DNA of 64,000 nt from Siphlonurus alternatus. Lineage: Eukaryota; Arthropoda; Insecta; Ephemeroptera; Siphlonuridae. A program made the translations under genes and the position numbers. The stretch covers positions 46,025,284 to 46,089,283 of the forward strand of contig OX463779.1 of NCBI GenBank assembly GCA_949825025.1. Reading direction: 5' to 3'. Under the pieces are notes generated by a model, which made no database searches, was not told the DNA's origin, and saw only the letters and a list, made by a program, of their open reading frames with translations. Positions 26,501 to 37,500 of the stretch are shown one piece after another; within the stretch, counting starts at the first letter, position 1, and every line of letters begins with the position of its first letter.

Positions 26501-29500
26501 TTGTATGCAAAATTGTATGGTGTATTATAATACAGGCTTTACAATCTGAGCGTGTTGTTAGCAGGTCGACGGGTGGCCAGGTGTGCCGCGACCCGGTCCA
26601 GCGGTGGCTGCGTGAGACGAGGGGCCGTGCCGAGCCAGAGTGTATGACTGCACTGCAGGGCAAAGCCATCGCCTCGCGGCTGGGTCACACTTGCTCGAGG
26701 GTAGCGGGCGCCAGGGACGCGGTGCGAGCACTACAGCAGCGGGCTCACGTCATCTCAGCCGAGTTCGCAAAGCTCTGCCAGTGAGTAACGTCCTACAACT
26801 CGAGTTGAAATAAATTTCATCTTTTATATTCACTCTCTCCTTGTCTAATTCCCTCCTATTTTGCACCATTTTAAAGACGATATTACGTTTTCTTTCCTCT
26901 TATTTAGCATAAAATATTAGAAATATTTTCTCCATTTCATCCTCACTTTGAAAGAGGAGGAAGTATAAGATATGTTTTTGAGGTATTAGGTTTAGACGCG
27001 TAAAAGATGAGTTGAAGACGTATTTTTCAACAAGGATCACATGATCAGGTCAAAATAAAAATAAATTGAAATTTAATTAGTTACATTCACAATGCATGAC
27101 GATTTTTAATACGCATTCGTTGATGATGCCTAATATAAAAATAACAATATCTGTCGTCAACGAATACGTATTAAAAAACAGCGTCATGTAAATGTATAAG
27201 TAATTGTCACTTCAAACATTCTCGTTGCATTAAATATTTACATAATTTTATTATATAGCTTCTGCATTGTGAAATGCCATTTTATAAACACATACTTGGG
27301 AGAGCACCTTTGCATGATGATTTACTGGAGCTAAAGCTTAAAAGAGAGATGCAGAATTTTAATTTTGGGTGTGGTAAGAAAAACACCTAGTCTAGTCAGA
27401 TTCAAGGACTGCGTGATAACGCCCATACATACAGAGGAGAGGTTAAGTTCGTGCTGTCCTGAGGTATACAAATAAATAATAATAAATTGACATGCAGTTT
27501 TTCACAAGTTATATCGCGATTTCTGTCTGATCCCGTTGGTTGCTTGTTCTAACTTGACGTGTTGTCGCAGGCAAATGGAGCGCGGACGTTTGGAGAAGGC
27601 ACCACCGCTAGCCCAGAGTCTGGTGGGTCACGTGGGAGAGTTCGTACGCGGGTACCGGGCCCACCACGCTCGTTGTGCGGCCCAAGAGGGAGGTCCCGGG
27701 GCCGGGGCGGCAGTCGAGGAAGAGCGTCACGAGGCGTCACGGCTGGCACGTGAAGAGACCGCTCTCGTGACCGCGTGTGCACGTCTGCAAAGCACGTGCG
27801 CTGGTGACGAGGAGAACGGACCGCCCAGGGACAAGCTCGCAGCTGACGTGGCCACGTTGGGTCACGCCTTCACACGTCTCGTCGACCGCGTGCTTAGCCA
27901 CGAGATCAAGGTGTGTGAATGGAGTGCTTTATTATAATCTTGATCTATATATTTAAAGTCTTTGATAATTAACAAAATTCAACAGGTAGTGCAGTTAAAA
28001 TTTTAGGATCTAGGCAGGTGTAAAAATTACTTGTGTCTTAATACTTTTTACTGATTGTGTTTGATTGATATTTATTAAGTATAAGTCTGCTAATTCAATT
28101 TTCAACAAAATTTTTATATTTTATTATAACACAAATGTGTTCCAGTAATTATTTGTGCTCATTAGCGATATTGAATTTGGTATTTAAAAAAAAAACAAAA
28201 AACGTTCAGTGCATCAACCCTGTTTTATATGGAAGATAGAAGGTAAATGGCACATACATATAAAATTGAGAGTAACTTAAGAATATGTTTAATATAGAAC
28301 ATGAATTTATAAAAAAATTAAAAATAATTAAAACAAATAAATAACATTTTCGAAATGTCTGTGGTGTTTGCAGGGCCTGGTGTGCGTGCTGGAGCAGCCG
28401 TCCCCCGGGGAACTGGACCTCCGCTCGGCACTCGCCAGTCTGGCCGCCCTGGGACTCGAGGGCACGCACCTCAGTCGTCTGGTGGCGCGCTGCGGGGGTG
28501 TACGTGCTCTGCTCGCCCTCTGTATCGATGCCTCCTCCGCCTCCGTGCGAGTGGCGGCGCTGCGAGCGCTCTCCATCGTGTGTTGTGACGTCGAGGGCGT
28601 GCGTCAGCTGGACCAGGTGAGAACAACCACGTGGTCTCACCGAGACAATCAAAGTCGGACGTATTTGATAATGTCATTTAGTGGATGCATCAAGAAGAAA
28701 CAATAGAATTTTCACATATACATAACATGACGCCATATCTTACGGGGTAAGCCACCAGCAGCATTATTACCTCAGCCGCGCGTTCACAAATATAACTCTA
28801 CAGTCTACAGTACTCGATTCCTACACTGAACTTACTTTTCATTTAAAATATAATGACGTTTTAAAGGTGGATTTATTTCCCGATCTAAAATGAAGAACTT
28901 TTTAAATGTTTTTTATTATACATTCATCACCATATTTTGTTTCCCACTGAATTGTATTTGGTATACATTCTGTAAAATATGTCATTGTGATTGTATGAAC
29001 AAAAATAGACACAAAAACAGGCCTATAAGAAATAAGAGAATAGTAGTAAATAATAGTATTTTCGGGCTAGCAGCTGGAATTTTCAATTCTATTACATTTT
29101 TGGATTTAAATGACCACAATGAAAAACACTTTGAACGTCCAAATAGGAATTATGACTCTTCATAAAATTCCTCGGTATGAAGTAACGTCTATAAATGATA
29201 ATGACGCAAAAAAATATGAATAGTTGAAGACGGTATAGTGCTGTGAGATTCATTTTTTTTATGCATAATATAATACACCTACGAGGCTTCTAGCTATTAT
29301 AACAAAAAAACATACAATATATTATTTGTTTTCTACATAACTCTTTTTAACGTTGTTCTTTTGTAAGATTGTAATGTTAGACATTTCAGTAGAAAAGGTT
29401 GGTGAAATTTAAGGAGGCATTATGTTAATGAGATCGAGTTTCTTACTTTTGGAAGTATCCGGATTACAAATTAAAAATAACAGAAAATAATCTTCAGAAA

Positions 29501-32500
29501 TTAAGTTATCCTAGTTTGAAAAATTTCGTCTTCAACTCACCTTTTACACGTCTAAACCTAATCTTTTTTCTTCTAAAACACATCTTATTTCCTCTTCGCT
29601 CAAAGTGAGGATGAAATGAAGACAATATTTCTATAACATTTTATACTCAAGAAGAGGAAAAAAAATACATCTCTAAAATCTAAAAAATCTCTTAAAATGG
29701 TGCAATATAGAACGACAAAAGATGAGAGGAGAACTTAATAGCGAATAAAAGATGAAATTTATTTCAACTCGGGTATACTTTCCAAGGGAAGAGGAGACCG
29801 TTTGCCCCACTTTGGGTCCTTCAAGGTTCAAGCCCCATCCTTCACTGCAGACTCTGATGACCATTTGGTTGCAGGCTGGCGGAGTGGAGGTACTGGCGGA
29901 CGTGCTCGGAGAACCGCGGCGGTGCGAGGCGGAGCGCGCGGAGGCAGCCTCGGTGCTCACGCAGGCCTCGGCCCCCGGAGTGGAGGGCCGTCTGCACCTC
30001 GAGTCCCTCCCAGAGCACCTCGACACCCTTGTGGCCGCGCTAGCACGTGAGTATAACACCTACATGAGTAAAATATGAAATAATGCTTTTTTACATGCAC
30101 GAGCAACATTTGAAATAATGCTTTATCACTTCCCACGTAAAACTTAAATTAAAAGTCATTGTCTAGTTAAATGTAAAGTTTTAAAAATGATGAAATCGTA
30201 AGTAACACCTTACGTGTGTAAAAATATCAAAATTTAGAGCAAAATATAACAAGCAAGAAAATATAGGACAGCAACATAAAAAATAATTAAAAAGCATAAA
30301 AAAAAAAAATCAAAATACGTAATACAGGTTATACATGTATAAATTTTTCTTATGGATTATTTTCTTACCAATTAAATGATGACAAAATACTTCAAAAATT
30401 GAAAATGGTTACAGTTTAAAAAAATCTTATATATAATTGGATGAGCACGTATTACACATCAAGTTGATCAAATGGAAAAATGCTTTAATTTATACCATGG
30501 TATAATTATATAAACTGGTCAGTCAAATCCATATCTAGAATTCCTTAATTGTTATTGGAAGTTTAAACGTTGAAATTATACAATAAAAAAAACTATGGAA
30601 TTTATTATACCTCATTACCAGATTATTCCTTGATAAATATTTCGTTGATCTGGGAATATTTCCTAACTCTCTTACCCTCACGTGTCACATATTGACGAGC
30701 TGTTTCTGCAGGCCTTGCTGGCGACACGGAGAGCGGGGAGACTCTGCTGCTGGCTCTAGCCGCACTCACCAACTTGTCGTTCCTCGAGCCTCGTCGCTGC
30801 GTCGCCTCCCTGGTGCGCTGCGGTGCTGCGTCTCTCGTGCTGGGCGCCGTCCGGAGGGGTGTCTCCACGTCGCTTTTCGTGCACGAGCAGGCCGCCACGC
30901 TGCTAGCCAACATGGCGGCCGTGCCCGAGGCGCGCGCCCAGCTGGCCGAGGGCGGACGAGCCGTCGTGGCGCTGCTCTGCTTCTTGCAAGTGAGGGCCTC
31001 GCCTCTGCAACGAGCTGCCGAGATTGCTGCTGCAGAAAGAGTCCAGCAAAAGTCAGCCATCGCTCTCTCTAGGTAAGCGGAACAAAACTATAATATATAT
31101 AAAAAAAAATGTATTCCATGCAAAATAAACCAATTCAATCAAAATTATTGTTTATTTATGTCGCTCATCATGTAGACAATACAATGAATTATAATACAGT
31201 ATATATATATAACATTTGGTTCTCCAACACGTACTGAGAAAATGTCTTCTTTCAGTAAATGAAAACAACATGTATCAATTAAAAATTAGATGTTGCTTCA
31301 AAGTATATATTTATATATAATAATATTAGTCAAAGGGGCTATATATAATATTATATATATATAACACTGTACACTCGAGACACACTCCTAAAGCATTGAC
31401 CTCATAAAGTACCAATAGATGGCATTGAAAACAGCCTCTATAGAATCAGTATGACTCAACTACACGTGTACTTTAGCCAGTAGCAAAGCTCAGATATCAA
31501 AACAATGACACTTTTAGAATCACCCAGGTAAAATCCACCAGATGTCCATACCTGTCTTTATGACGTCAATTAGTCGTTAAATTTTACTTTAAACGAAATG
31601 AAAAACATTTCTATGGTTCTAGCAATCTAAGATAATCACAATTCTAAGACTCGTTATTGTTTGCAGACTGTGCAGCGCTCCGGCCGTGGCACAGCAGGTG
31701 GTGGAGTTGCAGGGCGCCGAGCGACTGGTGCGACTGTGCAAGGACGAGCGGGAGAGGAACCATAGTGACGGGGTCCTCGTCGCCTGCCTGGTCAGTGTTA
31801 ACATAAACACGAATATACGTTGTTCCTCGTCCGGAATAATGAGCTATCTGCATACCATGCGATTTCATTGCAATAATGAGCTACCTGCTATTTCAGGTGG
31901 GAGCAATTTTGAGCTGTAAATCAGTATAACATAAAGCTCATAATTGCGCTCACCTGAAATAGCAGATAGCTCATTATTGCAACGAGATCTTGATAGCTCA
32001 TTATTCCGGATGAGGGACGAAATATACTGTATGGTGTTATACACGTCACGTTCCTTTTAGGGTCAAGGTGTCCTTTGTCTGATAAAAATGACTTCTCTGG
32101 GTTTATTTAAATTTTCAAGCTATCCTAGCTATATAATAATGTGACATAATTAAAGTTAAGAAACAAAACATACTATATAGAGATCCTATATTATATTATT
32201 ATTCAAAAACTTTCTGCACACTCATGAAAATTACTGTCCTTGCATCATTAACTTTGGTGAGAAGAGAGTTTTCGGTTTCATGTCTACATTAAATTAAACC
32301 TTTAGGACTATCATTCTGATAACAAATTTTACTGAAATCGTAAACAACGATCTGACCGTGTGTGTATTTTGGTTACAGTCGGCTCTGCGGAAGATTTCGT
32401 CACACTGCGGACCCACTGTGATCGAACAGCTGGGAGCTCAGGAGCTCGTGGAGCCACGTCTGCTGGACTCGTTCCTTCTCTACTCGTCACGTCAAGAGAG

Positions 32501-32510
32501 CTACGTCTGA
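23548..32510 (+). CDS. insc: Protein inscuteable homologue
   Basis: Spindle-orientation adaptor that links the Par-3/Par-6/aPKC complex to LGN/Pins at the cell cortex in asymmetric division. Coding exons 23,548-24,101, 26,565-26,780, 27,571-27,910, 28,374-28,616, 29,875-30,046, 30,712-31,072, 31,667-31,790 and 32,379-32,510 have GT/AG borders and join in phase to 713 residues. Residues 1-185 are acidic and Pro/Ser-rich. PVQRWLRETRGRAEPECM near 190-208 matches the LGN-binding segment of the family. Residues 371-670 are armadillo-like helices. AAAERVQQKSAIALSRLC, SDGVLVACLSALRKI and LVEPRLLDSFLL are family signatures. The end ESYV is a class I PDZ ligand. The start at 23,548 follows an acceptor (TTTCAG at 23,537-23,542). 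The frame is open back to an ATG at 23,485, so an unspliced longer start is possible. Exons are about two-thirds G+C, introns AT-rich. Confidence 0.93.
24135..24452. repeat. GGAGTATTGACCTC foldback family, copy 5, in insc intron
   Basis: Starts about 33 bp after the donor of the first coding exon of insc. The left end is decayed (TCATCGACCTCAAAAATTTT); the right end is intact (GAGGTCGATACTCCATT). The core has CTGGGTTCAAATCTGACC, the T-arm-like version. Confidence 0.78.
24453..26110. other. Large insc intron, nothing else recognised
   Basis: AT-rich intron sequence between coding exons 1 and 2 of insc. The 65-codon frame at 24,908-25,105 has no family resemblance. Contains a poly-T run near 25,438-25,454. 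Confidence 0.5.
26111..26238. repeat. TCGCCTTGGAAAATTTCCC foldback, copy 3, in insc intron
   Basis: Left arm TCGCCTTGGAAAATTTCCCA then TTGTTAATCACCATGCC; right arm GGCATGGGGATTAACAATTA then TTTTCAAAAGGCGA. First of three different repeats packed end to end just before the 26,565 exon. Confidence 0.72.
26255..26400 (+). repeat. Older dispersed repeat, uninterrupted copy
   Basis: Complement of the interrupted repeat at 11,855-12,290. It keeps the two halves contiguous (AGTATTCGG, then ATTAGATTCTTCGTTGTAAA, then CTGTCAACCAATGACC), so it gives a natural empty site for the foldback inserted in the 12-kb copy. Confidence 0.72.
26394..26541. repeat. Foldback repeat abutting an insc exon
   Basis: Imperfect ends GCCGGTATTACACGATCC and ATGGTGTATTATAATACAGG, with inner arms TTGCATACAATTTTTCC and GGAAATATTGTATGCAA. 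It ends about 24 bp before the coding exon at 26,565, so the acceptor region of that exon is partly repeat-derived. Its end also offers a second AG (ATACAG near 26,535), which would put the exon out of frame. Confidence 0.68.
26795..27030 (+). repeat. Dispersed AT-rich repeat, copy 2, in insc intron
   Basis: Starts about 15 bp after the donor of the 26,565-26,780 exon with AACTCGAGTTGAAATAAATT and runs through TTAGGTTTAGACGCGTAAAA. Same orientation as the 22.1-kb copy, opposite to the 29.5-kb copy. Confidence 0.72.
27085..27200. repeat. Foldback repeat in insc intron
   Basis: Left arm GCATGACGATTTTTAATACG then CATTCGTTGA; right arm TCAACGAATACGTATTAAAA then CAGCGTCATGTAAATG. Arms are about 45 nt with few mismatches and a loop of about 25 nt. 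Confidence 0.65.
29505..29790 (-). repeat. Dispersed AT-rich repeat, copy 3, inverted, in insc intron
   Basis: Reverse orientation of the 26,795-27,030 repeat: CTTTTACACGTCTAAACCTA, CTCAAAGTGAGGATGAAATG and AAGATGAAATTTATTTCAAC are complements of its parts. Together the two copies bracket the insc exons at 27,571-27,910 and 28,374-28,616. Confidence 0.72.
31820..32022. repeat. CCGGAATAATGAGCTATC foldback, copy 1, in insc intron
   Basis: About 200 bp, starting some 30 bp after the insc donor at 31,790. Ends TCGTCCGGAATAATGAGC and GCTCATTATTCCGGATGA. The unit AATAATGAGCTAYCTGC is repeated inside the left arm. A second copy lies at 44,060-44,242. Confidence 0.75.
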
Positions 32511-32837
32511 ACACGAGCTGATCACGTCAAATACAAACCTCAAAATTGAAACGAGTTTGAAACTTGTAGAATTTAATTTATCAAATTTAATATTGTGTAA
32601 GTGCGTCTGCATTTTCAATATGGGGAAAGTAGGACTTACACCCCTTGTAAAAAAAAGTCCTATAATAAAGTGTATAATTATATAATCACAAATGAATTTG
32701 TATTAATTATAATTAATTTATGATTTATTATACTTTAATTATTATTACAGGTCTTTTTTACGAGGGACAATAAGGAACTAAATGTATTATATCACAGGAC
32801 ATAGAAAAAAGTTTTTTAAATCATATTTTTGAACAAT

Positions 32838-32843
32838 AATAAA
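32838..32843 (+). terminator. Candidate poly(A) signal for insc
   Basis: AATAAA about 330 bp after the insc stop codon. Others occur further down (for example near 33,632), and AT-rich DNA makes chance matches common. Confidence 0.3.
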
Positions 32844-33694
32844 ATACAAAAGATTGACTCTACAAAGAGTATAATAGCACCAAAATTAATAACAGTTTTG
32901 TCTATTCACTGAAATTCAACCTTCTGTATTTAGCGTCATTAATTACCTCTGTTTGTCAATGAATTGAAGGTGCACAACATGCATGGCGTACTATCTATAT
33001 CTATTTATTTGTTAATAATTGAAAATGTATTAAAAGCTGGGGAACGATGAAGCATAATATAATATATGCACTTCAAAACACAAAAGTGAAGGTTAATTTT
33101 GTTATGATACGATGTTTATGTATAGAGCATGGACTAAAAATAACTATCATGCTATATTCATGATTCATGCATGTTTATAATATTGTGATCAAACAATTTT
33201 AATAGTGACAAATATATATTATATTATAGATGACAGCATTTTTAGTTTACAGAAGAAATTAAATTGGTAGAAAACATAATTAATGTAACATTTTTTAATT
33301 ACGAATTCTAGATTCATTTTGTTTATATATTAGTTCGATCTATATATAAAATATGATCTATTTGTATTTTTTTTTAAGATTATTATCAAATTTGTGAGGA
33401 ATAAAATTTAAATGTTTTACGATGAAATAATTAATATGACTTGCATATAATTAAATTGTATGTGTGCTAATTAATTAAAACAGATGAAGATAAAGTAATT
33501 TTTTTCTCAACATATTATAGCTCCTTTTCATATACTATCCTTTCTTACTTCTTCCATTTCTGTAAATAAATTGCCTGAAAATGTAAAAATGTAAAATGTA
33601 CTGTATATAATTTTAATATTATTATTCCTGTTCAATAAAATATTATACGAATCCATAATTGAAGTTTATTAATTCTAGTCCCTAGTCCCTATAG

Positions 33695-33822
<128 letters not shown>

Positions 33823-34234
33823 AACATAATATATTATATATATTAAAATATTGATCAATATTTATAAAATTATAAACAATTATTAGTATATCTTAATATT
33901 AAATTTAATAAAAATAATATATATATTACAGTATAAATTATATATAATTATATATATTATAATATCCAAAGCAAATAATATATTGATTTATTATATGGAA
34001 TATTGTATATATTTTTATAACATGTGTTTCGGATCAGATCGAATTATATATATGATTTATATTTTATATAATTTAATATTATAATATAATTTGACCAACA
34101 TCATACTATAATATCACTAATTAAAAATATAGAGCCTAGAGTGATTACATTGATAAATTAACTGTTTAATTAAATTTTTTAAATGATTAATAAACTTATT
34201 AAATATATTTCTTTTAGTTCAGCATTTTTTCCAT

Positions 34235-34270
34235 ATAGAGTTAATATATTGTACAATATATTAACTCTAT
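34235..34270. repeat. Perfect 36-bp palindrome without spacer
   Basis: The half-site ATAGAGTTAATATATTGT is followed directly by its exact complement. It lies about 275 bp upstream of the SPT2 start codon. Its function is unknown; it could be a cruciform-prone promoter element or the relic of a hairpin insertion. Confidence 0.85.
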
Positions 34271-34543
34271 GATTTTTCAGAGACCCTTTTCTCTGATGAT
34301 TTTTTCCGATAAGAATTTGAAACAATTTAAAATATACCCGCAAATTTGTTAACGCCATCTTTTGCGCCATCTCTCGGTCTTATCGACAATCCACAACTAC
34401 TTGCCATTTTTTTTCTGTGTTGTGATCGCCATCAGCTGCTGACACGTATTTTAATTAATCGTGAAAGTTTGTATGAATATTTATAGTTAATGTTCTCTAT
34501 AGTAGATTAATTGAATAGTTAATGATTCTGGAAGTAATAAGAA

Positions 34544-37500
34544 ATGGATTTTTCTTCCATTCTTAACGCTGCAAAACAAAATGACCGAAAAACATCCAAG
34601 GTTTGTTTTCATTTTTGTGGTCTCTGCATAAATCGTTGAAAGCATGCCCCCAGTTTGTTAGCCAATTTTCTGCAGGTCTTTGGCCTAAAATATCCTTATT
34701 ATTTACATTTATTACATAATTTATTTTTCACAAATTTTACTATCGCTTAGTTTTGCCCCCATATCGTATGCATGGTTCTAAGCCAGCTATGCTTGTGCAT
34801 TCATATCACTGTATTATGCACTGTAGCCTATTGCCTCCTGCACGAGTGTATTATTTAATGTATTTTCTGTATTTAGGTCAACTACTATCCAGCTAAATTC
34901 TCTGCTCCGAAGAAAGAAACCAAGTCTGAAGGGTTGTCTGCTGGCATCCGTTCATTTCTGGCAAAGCAGGCACAGGAGAAACTTGACAGAGAGAAAAATG
35001 CGAGAAAAAAATTGGAGGTGTGTAATCTTTGGTATGCATATATACTAGACTGTGCTCTACTGTACTTATTAACTGCAGACACTACAGTATCACACAGTGT
35101 ACTGTACAGTGAAAGAATAACTACATACTGTACCGGTACGGAGTTAACTATGATACACACAATATTCTCATTAACGAGGAAAATAAATATGATACCGGTA
35201 TGCATGCAGCTTTACAAACCTAAGAGAACGTATGACTTCATTATGCATATTCATACCGGTACTTCTCTATTTTTTATCCAATTTTTTAACCCACAACCAG
35301 AAGTGGAAATGAGCAGAAGTGACATAATTTCCTATTTTAGATTTGTTTATATTATAAAAATATATTTTAGTGAAATTTTTTGACTGATATTTTGCAGGAG
35401 CTGCAAGAGGCTCGCTCTCAGGACACCAAGTCGAAGAAGCGAGTCAGCCTCATGCTCAAGTCCACCAAGGCCTTCAACAAGTCGGCCATTGCAGACGCCA
35501 GGGACGACAACAACACGGCCATCACTGCCTTAGGTACATTCAATTTCTAAGAAAGTTTGCCACACCCACTTTAAGTCACTGCATAAAGGGGCATAATTAA
35601 TCTTATATTGTATGATTATGTTCAAAGTCATAGCTGTAGTCAAGGATTCTTTACACAGGATAAGACATAAATGCATTTTGCTCATCATTTTTTAAAGGAC
35701 CCATTGCACCGCGAAATTTCAAAAATAGCATTGAATGATTGATGAAAGTTTTGCGGTATGATGGGGCCTAAAATACTTGAATGTGATTGGCTAAGCCCTT
35801 TAACATTAATCAAATTGGTGGCTTAACCTATATAAAGTCAACCTTGGCTGTAGTCTTTTTAACCTTTGGGTGTTGGGTATGTCATAAAAAAACAACAATA
35901 AAATTAACATCATTCTGAATACTAATTTCACATTGACAAAAGATGTGTCTACTTTATAGTAACAATTTTTTAACAGCCTTAATATATTTGCTTACTATCA
36001 CATTAAAAGGTTACAGGCCTCAAATTAAAAATTGGCAGTCACCAATTGTTATAATCAATATTTGCATTATTTTAATCCACGTGCGGTGCACCATGCCATG
36101 TTACGCCACACAGAAGGTCCTTGCTGACGTCACAACTCACAGTCAACACCGATTAGCATTGAGTTGTGACATAGCAAGAACTAAATTTCTCACTTTGTAC
36201 CTTAACTTCGCACGTGCTTGGAGAAAATTAATGCAAATGTGGATTACAAACTCTAGCAACACTTGATGACTGTATAATTTGTAATTTGAAGCCTGTATTC
36301 CTTTTAAGATATTAGAAATTCATATTCATTTTTTTTTGCTTTTCGATTGTTTTGATTGTAGACCACCTCCGCCACTCATGAATTTTCAAGAACCACTGAT
36401 ACCATCCCATATCATTGCCTTCGATTGTAATAATCATGATAATTTCACAAACAGGTCCAGACCAGCCCGATGAAGACGACTACGGCTACACCTCGAAGGA
36501 AGCCTCAGAATATTACACCAAGCTCATGAATAAATACAGTAACGCTCCAGCAGAAGACCCCAAGTTCTCTAAGAAGCAAAAGACTACTGTCAAAAGCGTG
36601 AAACAAATGACCGAGACAAAGGTAAGAGCTCCCAGTATGTTTCCAATATTTTAATATAGGAATTACTGTAGTTGAAATTCTCTTGATAATTTTCATTGGA
36701 ATATGCTTATTTTCTGCAATGAAATTGGAAGTACATTTTGTTGCATTAGAATAAGTTCAACAAATGTAAGGTAAGTAGCCAGAAGTGGAAGGTTTCTGGA
36801 CACTAAGTTCAGTTCTGAACCTAAAACTTGGCACAGAGATCAGAGATTCAAACTACTGTACCTGCAAAGTCTTAGATTTTTCATGTCCACGGATCAGCTA
36901 AAATCCTTCCACTTCCGGCCACTTCCGGCGGTAACCTTACATTTATTGAACTGTATAAGCGTCCTAAATACACCACAGATTTTTGTTGCAAGTAGAGACC
37001 TTATGCTATGAGTACATGAGGCCCAAAACTTCATGGTTTAAACAACACTTGTATTTTGAGGTGATGATTTGTAGTAGTCCTTTTTTCATAAAACCTTTTT
37101 AGTCTTTCCTGACATGAAAATGCATTTTGGAGACAAATTGCTACTCCTCATTGTAATACTGACACTATGTTACGCAGGATCGTGTTCGTCAGGCCCTGGA
37201 GAGAGAGCGAGAGGAGGAGATGATGCCACATCGACGCAAACGTAAGCACAAAGAGAAGTCCGAGGATGATGGTCCGTCTCGTAGAGTGGAGGATGAATAT
37301 GAGGAAGAGCACGAAGCTCCACCACCCCCCAAACCAAAGCAAAGACCACCTCCGCCACCCATGAATTTCCAAGAACTACTGTTGTTGGCTGCTCAGAAGA
37401 AAAATGAGCCAATTCAGGTGGAAGCCAAACCCTCACCTAAAGAAGATGACGAGCCAGAACGTCCAATGACCAAGCGTCAACGTCTCGAGTACGAGAAAGA

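Noticed and set aside
28890..29165. 91-codon plus-strand frame inside an insc intron, with a hydrophobic start and cysteines (CKICHCDC)
   Set aside because: Tempting as a small intronic gene, but AT-driven codons, no known family and the expected number of chance frames of this length make it unsupported. Transcript data would decide.
34934..35383. 149-codon plus-strand frame
   Set aside because: Its first part is SPT2 exon 2 and the rest is read-through into the intron past a good GTGTGT donor.
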